NCBI RefSeq assembly: GCF_017165765.1
Contig: NZ_JAFGZD010000029.1
Span: forward strand, 1-53,100
Length of the DNA stretch: 53,100 nt
DNA from: Pseudomonas capsici
GTDB lineage: Bacteria > Pseudomonadota > Gammaproteobacteria > Pseudomonadales > Pseudomonadaceae
Reading direction: 5' to 3'
Shown here piece by piece: positions 25,988-34,447 of the stretch (positions are counted from its first letter, which is position 1; every line of letters begins with the position of its first letter). The notes under the pieces are model-generated. The model made no database searches. It was given only the letters and a program-made list of their open reading frames with translations, and was not told where the DNA came from. Made by a program: the position numbers and the translations under genes.

Positions 25988-26839
25988 ATGTTTCCCGAAA
26001 GTTTTACCTTCTCCATTGCCAACTGGGTCAACGACGGGGTCGATTCGCTGGTCACCGAGTACGGCGATGTGTTCCGGCACATCTCCGATACCTTGCTGTG
26101 GGCCATCGTCAATCTGGAAAGTCTGTTGCGCATGGCGCCCTGGTGGCTGGTGCTGATGATCGTCGGCGGCATTGCCTGGCATGCGACGCGAAAAGTCGTC
26201 ACCACCGCTTTGATTGTCGGCCTGTTGTTCCTGGTCGGCGCTGTCGGGCTGTGGGACAAGCTGATGCAGACCCTGGCGCTGATGCTGGTCGCCACCTTCA
26301 TCGCGGTGCTGATCGGCATTCCGCTGGGCATTCTGTCGGCGCGCAGCAACCGCCTGCGCTCCGTGCTGATGCCGCTGCTGGACATCATGCAGACCATGCC
26401 CAGTTTCGTGTACCTGATCCCGGTACTGATGCTGTTCGGGCTGGGCAAGGTCCCGGCCATCTTCGCCACCGTGATTTACGCCGCGCCGCCGCTGATTCGC
26501 CTGACCGACCTGGGCATCCGTCAGGTCGATGGTGAAGTGATGGAAGCGATCAACGCCTTCGGTGCCAATCGCTGGCAGCAACTGTTCGGCGTACAACTGC
26601 CACTGGCGATGCCGAGCATCATGGCCGGGATCAACCAGACCACCATGATGGCGCTGTCGATGGTCGTGATTGCTTCGATGATCGGCGCGCGTGGCCTGGG
26701 CGAAGACGTTCTGGTGGGAATCCAGACCCTCAATGTCGGGCGCGGCCTGGAAGCCGGTCTGGCCATTGTCATTCTGGCGGTCGTCATCGACCGCATCACC
26801 CAGGCCTATGGCCGCCCACGGCATGAGGCGAGCAAATGA
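25988..26839 (+). CDS. hutW: ABC transporter permease HutW
   Basis: 283-residue inner-membrane permease of the ProW/OpuAB type. About six or seven membrane spans are visible. The cytoplasmic EAA loop that docks the ATPase reads EAINAFGANRWQQLFGVQLP near residue 185. The first 55 residues form a cytoplasmic or peripheral extension with FSIANWVNDGVDSLV, typical of ProW relatives. The stop codon overlaps the hutV start (ATGA). Confidence 0.93.
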   Translation: MFPESFTFSIANWVNDGVDSLVTEYGDVFRHISDTLLWAIVNLESLLRMAPWWLVLMIVGGIAWHATRKVVTTALIVGLLFLVGAVGLWDKLMQTLALMLVATFIAVLIGIPLGILSARSNRLRSVLMPLLDIMQTMPSFVYLIPVLMLFGLGKVPAIFATVIYAAPPLIRLTDLGIRQVDGEVMEAINAFGANRWQQLFGVQLPLAMPSIMAGINQTTMMALSMVVIASMIGARGLGEDVLVGIQTLNVGRGLEAGLAIVILAVVIDRITQAYGRPRHEASK

Positions 26840-27666
26840 TGAGCCTGGCAGCAGACAAAATCGTCGTCAAAAACGTGTTCAAGATCTTCGGCAGCCGCTC
26901 GCAAGAAGCGCTGGCGATGGTGAAACAGAGCAAGAGCAAGGATCAGGTACTGGACCAGACCGGCTGTGTGGTGGGCGTCAACGACCTGTCGCTGTCGATC
27001 GGCAGCGGCGAGATTTTCGTCATCATGGGCTTGTCGGGTTCGGGCAAATCGACCCTGGTGCGCCACTTCAATCGCCTGATCGACCCTACCAGTGGCGAGA
27101 TTCTGGTGGATGGCGAAGATATCCTGCAGTACGACATGGAGGCCCTGCGCCAATTCCGTCGTCACAAGATCAGCATGGTGTTCCAGAGCTTCGGCCTGCT
27201 GCCGCACAAGAGTGTGCTGGACAACGTGGCCTACGGCCTGAAGGTGCGTGGCGAGAGCAAAGCCCTCTGTCAGGAGCGTGCGCAACACTGGATTACCACC
27301 GTGGGCCTCAAAGGCTACGAAAAGAAATACCCGCATCAGCTCTCTGGCGGCATGCGTCAGCGCGTCGGTCTGGCGCGTGCGCTGGCGGCCGACACCGATA
27401 TCATCCTGATGGATGAAGCGTTCAGCGCTCTCGATCCGCTGATCCGCGCCGAGATGCAGGACCAGTTGCTGGAGCTGCAAGCGACGCTGAAGAAAACCAT
27501 CGTGTTCATCACCCACGACCTGGACGAAGCCGTGCGTATCGGCAACCGGATCGCGATTCTCAAGGATGGCCGCCTGATTCAGGTGGGAACACCCAGGGAA
27601 ATCCTTCATTCGCCCGCCGACGATTATGTTGATCGCTTCGTGCAGCGGCGCGCAGTCACCGTTTAA
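26836..27666 (+). CDS. hutV: ABC transporter ATP-binding protein HutV
   Basis: 276-residue ATPase of the ProV/OpuAA type that powers HutW. Motifs are Walker A GLSGSGKST near residue 64, signature LSGGMRQRVGLARA near residue 172 and Walker B IILMDEAF near residue 190, with the switch His in FITHDLDEA. The C-terminal CBS domains found in E. coli ProV are absent, so osmotic gating of that kind is unlikely. It starts inside the hutW stop codon; an ATG one codon later is an alternative. Confidence 0.94.
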   Translation: MMSLAADKIVVKNVFKIFGSRSQEALAMVKQSKSKDQVLDQTGCVVGVNDLSLSIGSGEIFVIMGLSGSGKSTLVRHFNRLIDPTSGEILVDGEDILQYDMEALRQFRRHKISMVFQSFGLLPHKSVLDNVAYGLKVRGESKALCQERAQHWITTVGLKGYEKKYPHQLSGGMRQRVGLARALAADTDIILMDEAFSALDPLIRAEMQDQLLELQATLKKTIVFITHDLDEAVRIGNRIAILKDGRLIQVGTPREILHSPADDYVDRFVQRRAVTV

Positions 27667-27677
27667 GGATTGTGTCG

Positions 27678-29219
27678 ATGCAACGAGCAGAACAGATCGT
27701 TTTCGGTGATGCCCCGACAGGCTGGCAGGACGTGGTGGCCGTAGCCCGTGATGGCGCGCACCTGATGCTGTCGGAAAGTGCCTGGGCTCGCATCGACAAT
27801 GCCCAGGCCATCGTCCAGCGCATCGTTGCCAGCGGCGAACGAGCCTACGGCGTGAATACGGGCCTCGGTGCGTTGTGCAATGTCTCACTGGAGGACGAAC
27901 AACTCAGTCGCCTGTCGCGCAACACCTTGCTCAGCCATGCCTGTGGCGTAGGAGCACCGCTGCCCGACGAGCAGACACGGGCCATCATCTGTGCCGCGAT
28001 TCTCAACTACAGCCAGGGCAAGTCCGGCATCCATCGCCGGGTGGTGCAGGCGCTGCTGGCCTTGCTCAACCACGGCATCACGCCGCAGGTGCCGTCACAA
28101 GGCTCGGTGGGTTATCTGACCCACATGGCACATGTCGGCATCGCGCTGCTGGGTGTGGGCCAGGTCAGTTATCGCGGGCAAATCGTTCCAGCGCATCAGG
28201 CATTGAGCGAAGCAGGTCTGGCACCTGTCGAACTGGGGGCCAAGGATGGACTGTGTCTGGTCAATGGCACGCCCTGCATGACCGGCCTGAGCTGTCTGGC
28301 CATTGCCGACGCCACGCGCCTGACCCAATGGGCCGATGTCATCGGTGCCATGACCTTTGAAGCGCTGCGCGGCCAGCTCGATGCCTTCGACGAAACCATC
28401 CTCGCCCTCAAGCCACATCCGGGCATGCAGCAAGTCGGCAAGAACCTGCGCAACCTGCTGGCAGGCAGCGAAGTTCTCGCCAGCAGCCAGGGCATTCGGA
28501 CCCAGGATGCACTGAGCATACGTTCGATACCGCAAGTGCATGGCGCCACGCGGGATCAGTTGGCCCACGCGATCAGGCAGGTCGAAACCGAGCTGAATGC
28601 GGTTACCGATAATCCCTTGCTGCTGGGCACGCCCGAGGATTACCGGGTGGTGTCGCAAGCCAACCCTCACGGCCAGTCCGTCGCCATGGCGGCGGATCTG
28701 CTGTGCGTGGCGGTGGCGGAGCTGGGCTCGATTGCCGAGCGGCGTCTGGATCGGTTGATCAACCCGACCGTCAGCGGTTTGCCGGCGTTTCTGGTCAGCC
28801 AGCCGGGTGTCAACTCGGGGATGATGATCGTCCAGTACGTGGCCGCATCGCTGTGCGCAGAAAACCGCCAGTTGGCCCAACCGGCAGTGGTCGACAACTA
28901 CGTCACCTCAGGCCTGCAGGAAGATCACTTGAGTCTGGGCACCAGCGCCGCCCTGAAGCTGCACAAGGCAGTGGCCAATGCGACACAGATCCTGGCCATC
29001 GAATATCTGCTGGCGGCCCAGGCGTTCGAGTTTCTCAAGCAGCAGCGCTTCGGGACAGGCACCGACATGGCCTGGCGAGCATTGCGTGAACGGATCCCCG
29101 CTTACGACGAAGACCGCTGGCTGGCCCCGGATATTGCCGACAGCGTCACCGTACTCAAGAACGAAGAAGTGCTGGAGAGGATTTTCCGGCACTGTCGTGA
29201 ACAGACGACAAACCCATAA
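27678..29219 (+). CDS. hutH1: Ammonia-lyase family protein HutH1 lacking the MIO triplet
   Basis: 513-residue member of the histidine/phenylalanine ammonia-lyase superfamily. Most motifs match HutH2: RAYGVNTGLG (Tyr57), LLSHACGVG (His87), LVNGTPC (Asn196) and LQEDHLSLG. Where the family has GSVGASGDLAP, however, this protein reads GSVGYLTH (residues 142-149), so the Ala-Ser-Gly that cyclises into the MIO electrophile is missing. It also has SIRSIPQ for SLRCQPQ and QANPHGQ for GGNFHAE. It cannot use the classical mechanism as it stands. ATG 27678 has AAGGA 8 bases upstream and follows hutV by 11 bases. Its role is unknown: perhaps a different reaction, or a regulator or partner of HutH2. Confidence 0.9.
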   Translation: MQRAEQIVFGDAPTGWQDVVAVARDGAHLMLSESAWARIDNAQAIVQRIVASGERAYGVNTGLGALCNVSLEDEQLSRLSRNTLLSHACGVGAPLPDEQTRAIICAAILNYSQGKSGIHRRVVQALLALLNHGITPQVPSQGSVGYLTHMAHVGIALLGVGQVSYRGQIVPAHQALSEAGLAPVELGAKDGLCLVNGTPCMTGLSCLAIADATRLTQWADVIGAMTFEALRGQLDAFDETILALKPHPGMQQVGKNLRNLLAGSEVLASSQGIRTQDALSIRSIPQVHGATRDQLAHAIRQVETELNAVTDNPLLLGTPEDYRVVSQANPHGQSVAMAADLLCVAVAELGSIAERRLDRLINPTVSGLPAFLVSQPGVNSGMMIVQYVAASLCAENRQLAQPAVVDNYVTSGLQEDHLSLGTSAALKLHKAVANATQILAIEYLLAAQAFEFLKQQRFGTGTDMAWRALRERIPAYDEDRWLAPDIADSVTVLKNEEVLERIFRHCREQTTNP

Positions 29220-29232
29220 AAACAGGGCTGCA

Positions 29233-29262
29233 AGGCGGCACGCTGCAAAAGAGCAGCCGCCT
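29233..29262. repeat. Intercistronic hairpin hutH1-hutH2
   Basis: AGGCGGC and GCCGCCT pair perfectly around a 16-base loop in the 69-base gap between the two lyase genes. Confidence 0.5.
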
Positions 29263-29288
29263 GACATCAATCAAGGAGTAGCTGCATC

Positions 29289-30836
29289 GTGACCAAACCC
29301 TCTGCCAAGTCATTGAATCTGATCCCCGGCCAACTGACGCTGGCGCAACTGCGCGAGATCTATCAGCAACCGGTAACGCTGAAGCTCGATAACAGTGCCG
29401 ACCGGCAGATCGACGACAGCGTGGCCTGCGTGGAACGCATCCTGGCCGAGAACCGCACGGCTTATGGCATCAACACCGGTTTCGGCCTGCTGGCCTCGAC
29501 GCGCATCGCCAGCGCGGATCTGGAAAACCTGCAACGCTCGCTGGTGCTGTCCCATGCCGCCGGTGTCGGGCAGCCGATCAGTGACGAACTGGTCCGCCTG
29601 ATCATGGTGCTCAAGGTCAACAGCCTGAGCCGTGGTTTCTCCGGCATCCGGCGCGTGGTGATCGATGCCCTGATCGCCCTGATCAATGCCGAGGTCTATC
29701 CGCATATCCCGCTCAAGGGTTCGGTGGGGGCATCCGGCGACCTGGCACCGCTGGCGCACATGTCGCTGGTGCTGCTGGGTGAAGGCAAGGCTCGCTACAA
29801 GGGCGAATGGCTCGATGCCGTCGATGCGCTTGAAGTCGCCGGTCTGAAACCGCTGACCCTGGCCGCCAAGGAAGGTCTGGCGCTGCTCAACGGAACCCAG
29901 GTTTCCACCGCATTCGCACTGCGTGGCCTGTTCGAGGCCGAGGACCTGTTCGCGGGAGCCATGACCTGTGGCGCTCTTACCGTGGAGGCCGTACTGGGTT
30001 CGCGTTCGCCTTTCGACGCTCGTATCCATGCAGCCCGCGGCCAGCGTGGCCAGATCGATACCGCCGCCTGCTATCGCGAATTGCTGGGAGAAAGCAGCGA
30101 AGTGTCCGAATCCCATCGCAACTGCGACAAGGTTCAGGACCCCTACTCCCTGCGTTGTCAGCCACAGGTCATGGGTGCCTGCCTGACCCAGTTGCGTCAG
30201 GCCGCCGAGGTGTTGGAGATCGAAGCCAATGCCGTTTCCGACAACCCGCTGGTGTTCGCAGCCGAGAACGATGTGATTTCCGGCGGCAACTTCCACGCGG
30301 AGCCCGTTGCCATGGCCGCCGACAACCTGGCGCTGGCCATCGCGGAAATCGGTTCGCTGAGCGAACGCCGCATCTCGCTGATGATGGACAAGCACATGTC
30401 GCAGTTGCCGCCATTCCTGGTGGCCAACGGCGGAGTCAACTCCGGCTTCATGATCGCCCAGGTTACCGCTGCCGCCCTGGCCAGTGAAAACAAGGCTTTG
30501 GCCCACCCGCACAGCGTCGACAGCCTGCCGACTTCGGCAAATCAGGAGGACCATGTGTCCATGGCTCCGGCGGCCGGCAAGCGGTTATGGGAAATGGCAG
30601 AAAACGTTCGCGGGATTCTTGCCGTAGAATGGCTGGCTGCATGCCAGGGACTGGACTTGCGCAACGGCCTCAAAACCTCCCCGAAACTGGAGCAGGCCCG
30701 TGCCGTACTGCGCAGCAAAGTACCACCCTATGAGAAGGACCGTTTTTTTGCACCGGACATTGAAGCTGCCAGCCAGCTGTTGTCTTCAACTTGCCTGAAC
30801 CCGTTGGTTCCTGCACGTCTGCTACCCAGTCTGTGA
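29289..30836 (+). CDS. hutH2: Histidine ammonia-lyase (histidase)
   Basis: 515-residue histidase, which converts L-histidine to urocanate and ammonia. The MIO triplet is present at Ala148-Ser149-Gly150 in KGSVGASGDLAPLAHM. Other active-site motifs are TAYGINTGFG (Tyr59), LSHAAGVG (His89), LLNGTQVS, DPYSLRCQPQVMG, GGNFHAEPVAM and SANQEDHVSM. The start is GTG with AAGGAG 10 bases upstream. This is the copy expected to carry out the first step of histidine degradation here. Confidence 0.97.
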   Translation: MTKPSAKSLNLIPGQLTLAQLREIYQQPVTLKLDNSADRQIDDSVACVERILAENRTAYGINTGFGLLASTRIASADLENLQRSLVLSHAAGVGQPISDELVRLIMVLKVNSLSRGFSGIRRVVIDALIALINAEVYPHIPLKGSVGASGDLAPLAHMSLVLLGEGKARYKGEWLDAVDALEVAGLKPLTLAAKEGLALLNGTQVSTAFALRGLFEAEDLFAGAMTCGALTVEAVLGSRSPFDARIHAARGQRGQIDTAACYRELLGESSEVSESHRNCDKVQDPYSLRCQPQVMGACLTQLRQAAEVLEIEANAVSDNPLVFAAENDVISGGNFHAEPVAMAADNLALAIAEIGSLSERRISLMMDKHMSQLPPFLVANGGVNSGFMIAQVTAAALASENKALAHPHSVDSLPTSANQEDHVSMAPAAGKRLWEMAENVRGILAVEWLAACQGLDLRNGLKTSPKLEQARAVLRSKVPPYEKDRFFAPDIEAASQLLSSTCLNPLVPARLLPSL

Positions 30837-30842
30837 TGTACC

Positions 30843-30862
30843 GCGAGCCTGGCAGGGCTCGC
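30843..30862. repeat. Intercistronic hairpin hutH2-hutT
   Basis: GCGAGCC and GGCTCGC pair perfectly around TGGCAG, 6 bases after the hutH2 stop codon. No T-run follows. Confidence 0.55.
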
Positions 30863-30940
30863 AATGGTAGTTCGCTGCGGGAAGCCGGAAGCAGGTGTTC
30901 TCGCAGCTATTTGCCATACCCAGTAATGAGATGGACGGAA

Positions 30941-32317
30941 ATGACGTCAAAAGTTGGTTTGAAACGCGGGCTATCCGCCCGCCACATTCGCTTCATGGCT
31001 CTGGGCTCTGCCATCGGCACAGGGTTGTTCTATGGCTCTGCCGCCGCAATCCAGCAGGCGGGGCCTGCGGTTCTGCTGGCCTATCTGATCGGTGGCGCAG
31101 CAGTTTTCATGGTGATGCGCGCCCTTGGTGAAATGGCTGTGCATAACCCGACTTCCGGCTCGTTCAGCCATTACGCCAGCCGTTACCTCGGTCCTCTGGC
31201 GGGTTTCGTGCTGGGCTGGACCTACGCCTTCGAGATGATCATCGTCTGTCTGGCCGATGTGACCGCGTTCGGAATCTACATGGGCTTCTGGTTCCCGGAA
31301 GTGCCGCGCTGGATCTGGGTGCTGGGCATCGTGTTCCTGATCGGCGCGCTCAACCTGTGCAACGTCAAGGTGTTCGGTGAAACCGAATTCTGGCTGTCGT
31401 TGCTCAAGGTCGGTGCCATCGTCGCGATGATCGTGGCCGGTTTCGGCATCATGCTGTTCGGCATCGGCACCTCCACCGGCGAAAACACCATCGGGATCAG
31501 CAACCTCTGGGCCCACGGCGGCTTCATGCCCAATGGCGTCGGTGGTCTGATCGCCTCGCTGGCGGTGGTGATGTTCGCGTTCGGCGGCATCGAAATCATC
31601 GGTATCACGGCGGGCGAAGCCAAGAACCCGCAACGCACGCTGCCACAGGCCATCAATGCCGTGCCGCTGCGCATTCTGCTGTTCTACGTCCTGACCCTGT
31701 TCGTGCTGATGTCCATCTATCCGTGGCCACAGATCGGCACCCAGGGCAGCCCCTTCGTGCAGATTTTCGACAATCTGGGCATCGCTTCGGCGGCGACCAT
31801 TCTCAATATCGTGGTGATCTCGGCAGCCGTATCGGCGATCAACAGCGACATCTTCGGCGCAGGCCGCATGATGTATGGCATGGCGCTTGAAGGTCAGGCA
31901 CCCGCCGGTTTCGCCAGGCTGTCGCGCCAGGGCGTGCCATGGATGACCGTCGTAGTCATGGGCGTGACGCTGCTCGCCGGCGTGCTGCTCAACTACCTGA
32001 TCCCCAAGAACGTCTTCCTGCTGATCGCCTCGCTGGCCACCTTCGCCACGGTCTGGGTCTGGCTGATGATCCTGCTGACCCAGGTCGCAATGCGCCGCTC
32101 CATGAGCCGCGAAGAAGCCGCACAACTGAAATTCCCGGTCCCGTTCTGGCCTTATGGCCCGGCGGCCGCCATCGTCTTCATGCTGTTCATCTTCGGTGTG
32201 CTGGGCTATTTCCCCGACAACCGGGCTGCGCTGATCGTCGGCGCGATCTGGATTGTGCTGCTGGTCATCGCCTACTACCTGTGGATAAGACCGCGAAACG
32301 CTCAAACTACCCAATGA
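30941..32317 (+). CDS. hutT: Amino-acid permease HutT (AAT family)
   Basis: 458-residue, 12-span permease of the amino acid-polyamine-organocation superfamily, close to ProY. HutT is the high-affinity histidine permease in related hut loci. The family start GLKRGLSARHIRFMALGSAI and span 1 GTGLFYGSAAAIQQAGPAVL are clear, followed by LGEMAVHNPTSGSFSHYAS. The ATG at 30941 was chosen because the family begins there. The frame stays open upstream through the hairpin. hutI follows after 16 bases. Confidence 0.92.
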   Translation: MTSKVGLKRGLSARHIRFMALGSAIGTGLFYGSAAAIQQAGPAVLLAYLIGGAAVFMVMRALGEMAVHNPTSGSFSHYASRYLGPLAGFVLGWTYAFEMIIVCLADVTAFGIYMGFWFPEVPRWIWVLGIVFLIGALNLCNVKVFGETEFWLSLLKVGAIVAMIVAGFGIMLFGIGTSTGENTIGISNLWAHGGFMPNGVGGLIASLAVVMFAFGGIEIIGITAGEAKNPQRTLPQAINAVPLRILLFYVLTLFVLMSIYPWPQIGTQGSPFVQIFDNLGIASAATILNIVVISAAVSAINSDIFGAGRMMYGMALEGQAPAGFARLSRQGVPWMTVVVMGVTLLAGVLLNYLIPKNVFLLIASLATFATVWVWLMILLTQVAMRRSMSREEAAQLKFPVPFWPYGPAAAIVFMLFIFGVLGYFPDNRAALIVGAIWIVLLVIAYYLWIRPRNAQTTQ

Positions 32318-32333
32318 CCCAAGGAGGCCCGGG

Positions 32334-33539
32334 ATGACAACACTCTGGAAGAACTGTCACATCGCAACCATGGCGCAAGGCAACTACTCGATCATCGAGG
32401 ATGCCGCCATCGTGACTTCTGGAGCCTTCATCCAGTGGATCGGGCCTCAAAGCCAGTTGCCGGAATCCGGTTTTGGCAACACCGTAGACCTGGGCGGCGC
32501 CTGGGTCACGCCGGGCCTCATCGATTGCCACACCCATACGGTGTTCGGCGGTAATCGCAGCGGTGAGTTCGAGCAGCGCCTGCAAGGTGTCAGCTATGCC
32601 GAGATCGCCGCCGCGGGCGGCGGTATTGCCAGCACCGTGCGGGCGACGCGGGCGGCCAGCGAGGACGAACTGTTCGCCAGTGCCGAGCGACGCTTGAAGC
32701 ACTTGCTTCAAGACGGCGTGACCACCGTGGAGATGAAGTCCGGCTACGGTCTGGATCTGCCCAGCGAACGCAAGATTCTCAAGGTGATCCGCCGTCTGGG
32801 CGAGAGCCTGCCGGTCACCGTTCGCAGCACCTGTCTGGCGGCCCACGCCCTGCCCCCGGAATACACCAACCGCGCCGACGATTACATCCGGCATATCTGC
32901 GACGAAATGCTCCCCGCATTGGCGCAGGAAGGTTTGGTCGATGCCGTGGATGCGTTCTGCGAATACCTGGCGTTTTCGCCTGCTCAGGTCGAACAGGTGT
33001 TCATCACCGCCCGGCAAGTGGGCCTGCCGGTGAAGCTCCATGCCGAGCAGCTTTCGGCGTTGGGCGGTTCAAGCCTTGCGGCGCGTTATCAGGCGTTGTC
33101 GGCGGACCATCTGGAATTCATGACCGAAGACGACGCCATTGCCATGGCGGCTGCCGGAACCGTCGCCGTGCTGCTGCCGGGCGCCTTTTACTTCCTGCGC
33201 GAAACCCAACTGCCGCCGATGGATGCCCTGCGCAAGCATGGCGTGCCCATTGCCATCTCCACCGACCTGAACCCCGGCACCTCGCCCGGCCTGTCGCTGC
33301 GGCTGATGCTGAACATGGCCTGCACGCTGTTTCGCATGACACCCGAAGAAGCACTGGCGGGCGTCACCCTCAATGCCGCCAAGGCACTGGGTCTGGACAA
33401 GACCCATGGCTCGCTGGAAACCGGCAAGGTGGCGGACTTCGTCGCCTGGAACATCGAACGTCCTGCCGATCTGGCCTACTGGCTGGGCGGCGACCTGGAT
33501 AAACGCATCGTGCGCCACGGCGTCGAATCATCGATCTGA
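32334..33539 (+). CDS. hutI: Imidazolonepropionase
   Basis: 401-residue amidohydrolase that hydrolyses 4-imidazolone-5-propionate to N-formimino-L-glutamate. Metal ligands are seen in DCHTHTVFGGNRSGE near residue 63, KLHAEQLSALGG near 232 and STDLNPGTSPG near 306. GGAGG lies 6 bases before the ATG, a strong ribosome binding site. It is coupled closely to hutT (16 bases) and hutG (11 bases). Confidence 0.97.
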   Translation: MTTLWKNCHIATMAQGNYSIIEDAAIVTSGAFIQWIGPQSQLPESGFGNTVDLGGAWVTPGLIDCHTHTVFGGNRSGEFEQRLQGVSYAEIAAAGGGIASTVRATRAASEDELFASAERRLKHLLQDGVTTVEMKSGYGLDLPSERKILKVIRRLGESLPVTVRSTCLAAHALPPEYTNRADDYIRHICDEMLPALAQEGLVDAVDAFCEYLAFSPAQVEQVFITARQVGLPVKLHAEQLSALGGSSLAARYQALSADHLEFMTEDDAIAMAAAGTVAVLLPGAFYFLRETQLPPMDALRKHGVPIAISTDLNPGTSPGLSLRLMLNMACTLFRMTPEEALAGVTLNAAKALGLDKTHGSLETGKVADFVAWNIERPADLAYWLGGDLDKRIVRHGVESSI

Positions 33540-33550
33540 AGGAGAGCCCT

Positions 33551-34351
33551 GTGGATAACGTTCTGACATTCAAGCGTGGTCGCGTCCCGCTGCTGATCAG
33601 CATGCCTCATGCGGGCCTGAAGCTGACGCCGGCAGTCGAAGCCGGACTGGTGGACGAAGCCTTGAGCCTGCCCGATACCGACTGGCATATCCCGCGCCTT
33701 TACGACTTTGCCGCCGAGCTGGGGGCCAGCACCCTGGCTGCCGAATACTCGCGCTTCGTCATCGACCTCAATCGCCCGTCCGACGACAAACCGTTGTATG
33801 CCGGTGCGACTACCGGATTGTTTCCTTCGATCCTGTTCGATGGCGTGCCGCTGTTCAAGGAAGGCCTGGCGCCTGACGCCGAAGAGCGGGAGCGTTACCT
33901 GCAACAGATCTGGATGCCTTACCACCAGACGCTGGAGCAGGAACTGCAACGTCTGCGCGATGAGTTCGGTTATGCGCTGCTGTTCGATGCCCACTCCATT
34001 CGTGGTCACGTCCCGCACCTGTTCGACGGTCGCCTGCCGGACTTCAACCTCGGCACCTTCAACGGTGCCAGTTGTGATCCGCAACTGGCAGGCCGGCTGG
34101 AAAGCGTATGTGCAGCGGCCAGGGACTACAGCCATGTGCTCAACGGTCGTTTCAAAGGCGGGCATATCACTCGCCATTACGGCGATCCGGCCAACCATAT
34201 CCACGCCGTCCAACTGGAACTGGCGCAGAGCACCTACATGGAAGAGTTTGCGCCGTTCCATTACCGCCCTGACCTTGCGGCACCGACCCAAAAGGTATTG
34301 AAGGCGTTGCTGGAAACCTTTATTGCGTGGGGGCAGGAGAGGTTTGATTGA
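33551..34351 (+). CDS. hutG: N-formylglutamate amidohydrolase
   Basis: 266-residue enzyme releasing formate and glutamate from N-formyl-L-glutamate, the last step of the five-enzyme pathway. The FGase family motifs SMPHAGLKLTPAVE, LFDAHSIRGHVPHLF and GRFKGGHITRHYG are visible. The GTG start is preceded by AAGGAG at 7 bases. It pairs with HutF and has no relation to the one-step HutG of enteric bacteria. It is the last gene of the operon. Confidence 0.96.
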   Translation: MDNVLTFKRGRVPLLISMPHAGLKLTPAVEAGLVDEALSLPDTDWHIPRLYDFAAELGASTLAAEYSRFVIDLNRPSDDKPLYAGATTGLFPSILFDGVPLFKEGLAPDAEERERYLQQIWMPYHQTLEQELQRLRDEFGYALLFDAHSIRGHVPHLFDGRLPDFNLGTFNGASCDPQLAGRLESVCAAARDYSHVLNGRFKGGHITRHYGDPANHIHAVQLELAQSTYMEEFAPFHYRPDLAAPTQKVLKALLETFIAWGQERFD

Positions 34352-34367
34352 TGGTTTTTAGAGGCAG

Positions 34368-34400
34368 CTTGCTGGCGACTTTCACCCTCTCGCCAGCAGG
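34368..34400. terminator. Bidirectional hairpin between hutG and cadA
   Basis: CTTGCTGGCGA and TCGCCAGCAGG pair at 10 of 11 positions around an 11-base loop, between two convergent genes. A related TTTGCTGGCGACAG half lies near 49290. Confidence 0.55.
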
Positions 34401-34447
34401 CCGTCTCCCATATCATTACCTGCCGTACGCCAGCGCCTCGACCCTGC

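Noticed and set aside
28101..28124. A sequencing error or frameshift as the cause of the missing MIO triplet in HutH1
   Set aside because: The frame stays open on both sides, the following residues (MAHVGIALLG) still align with the family, and the adjacent residues are substituted and not merely deleted. It looks like a lineage trait.
13748..34351. Two independent hut loci
   Set aside because: Each pathway step is represented once except for the HutH1/HutH2 pair, and both parts share HutC boxes. It is one locus split by a block.
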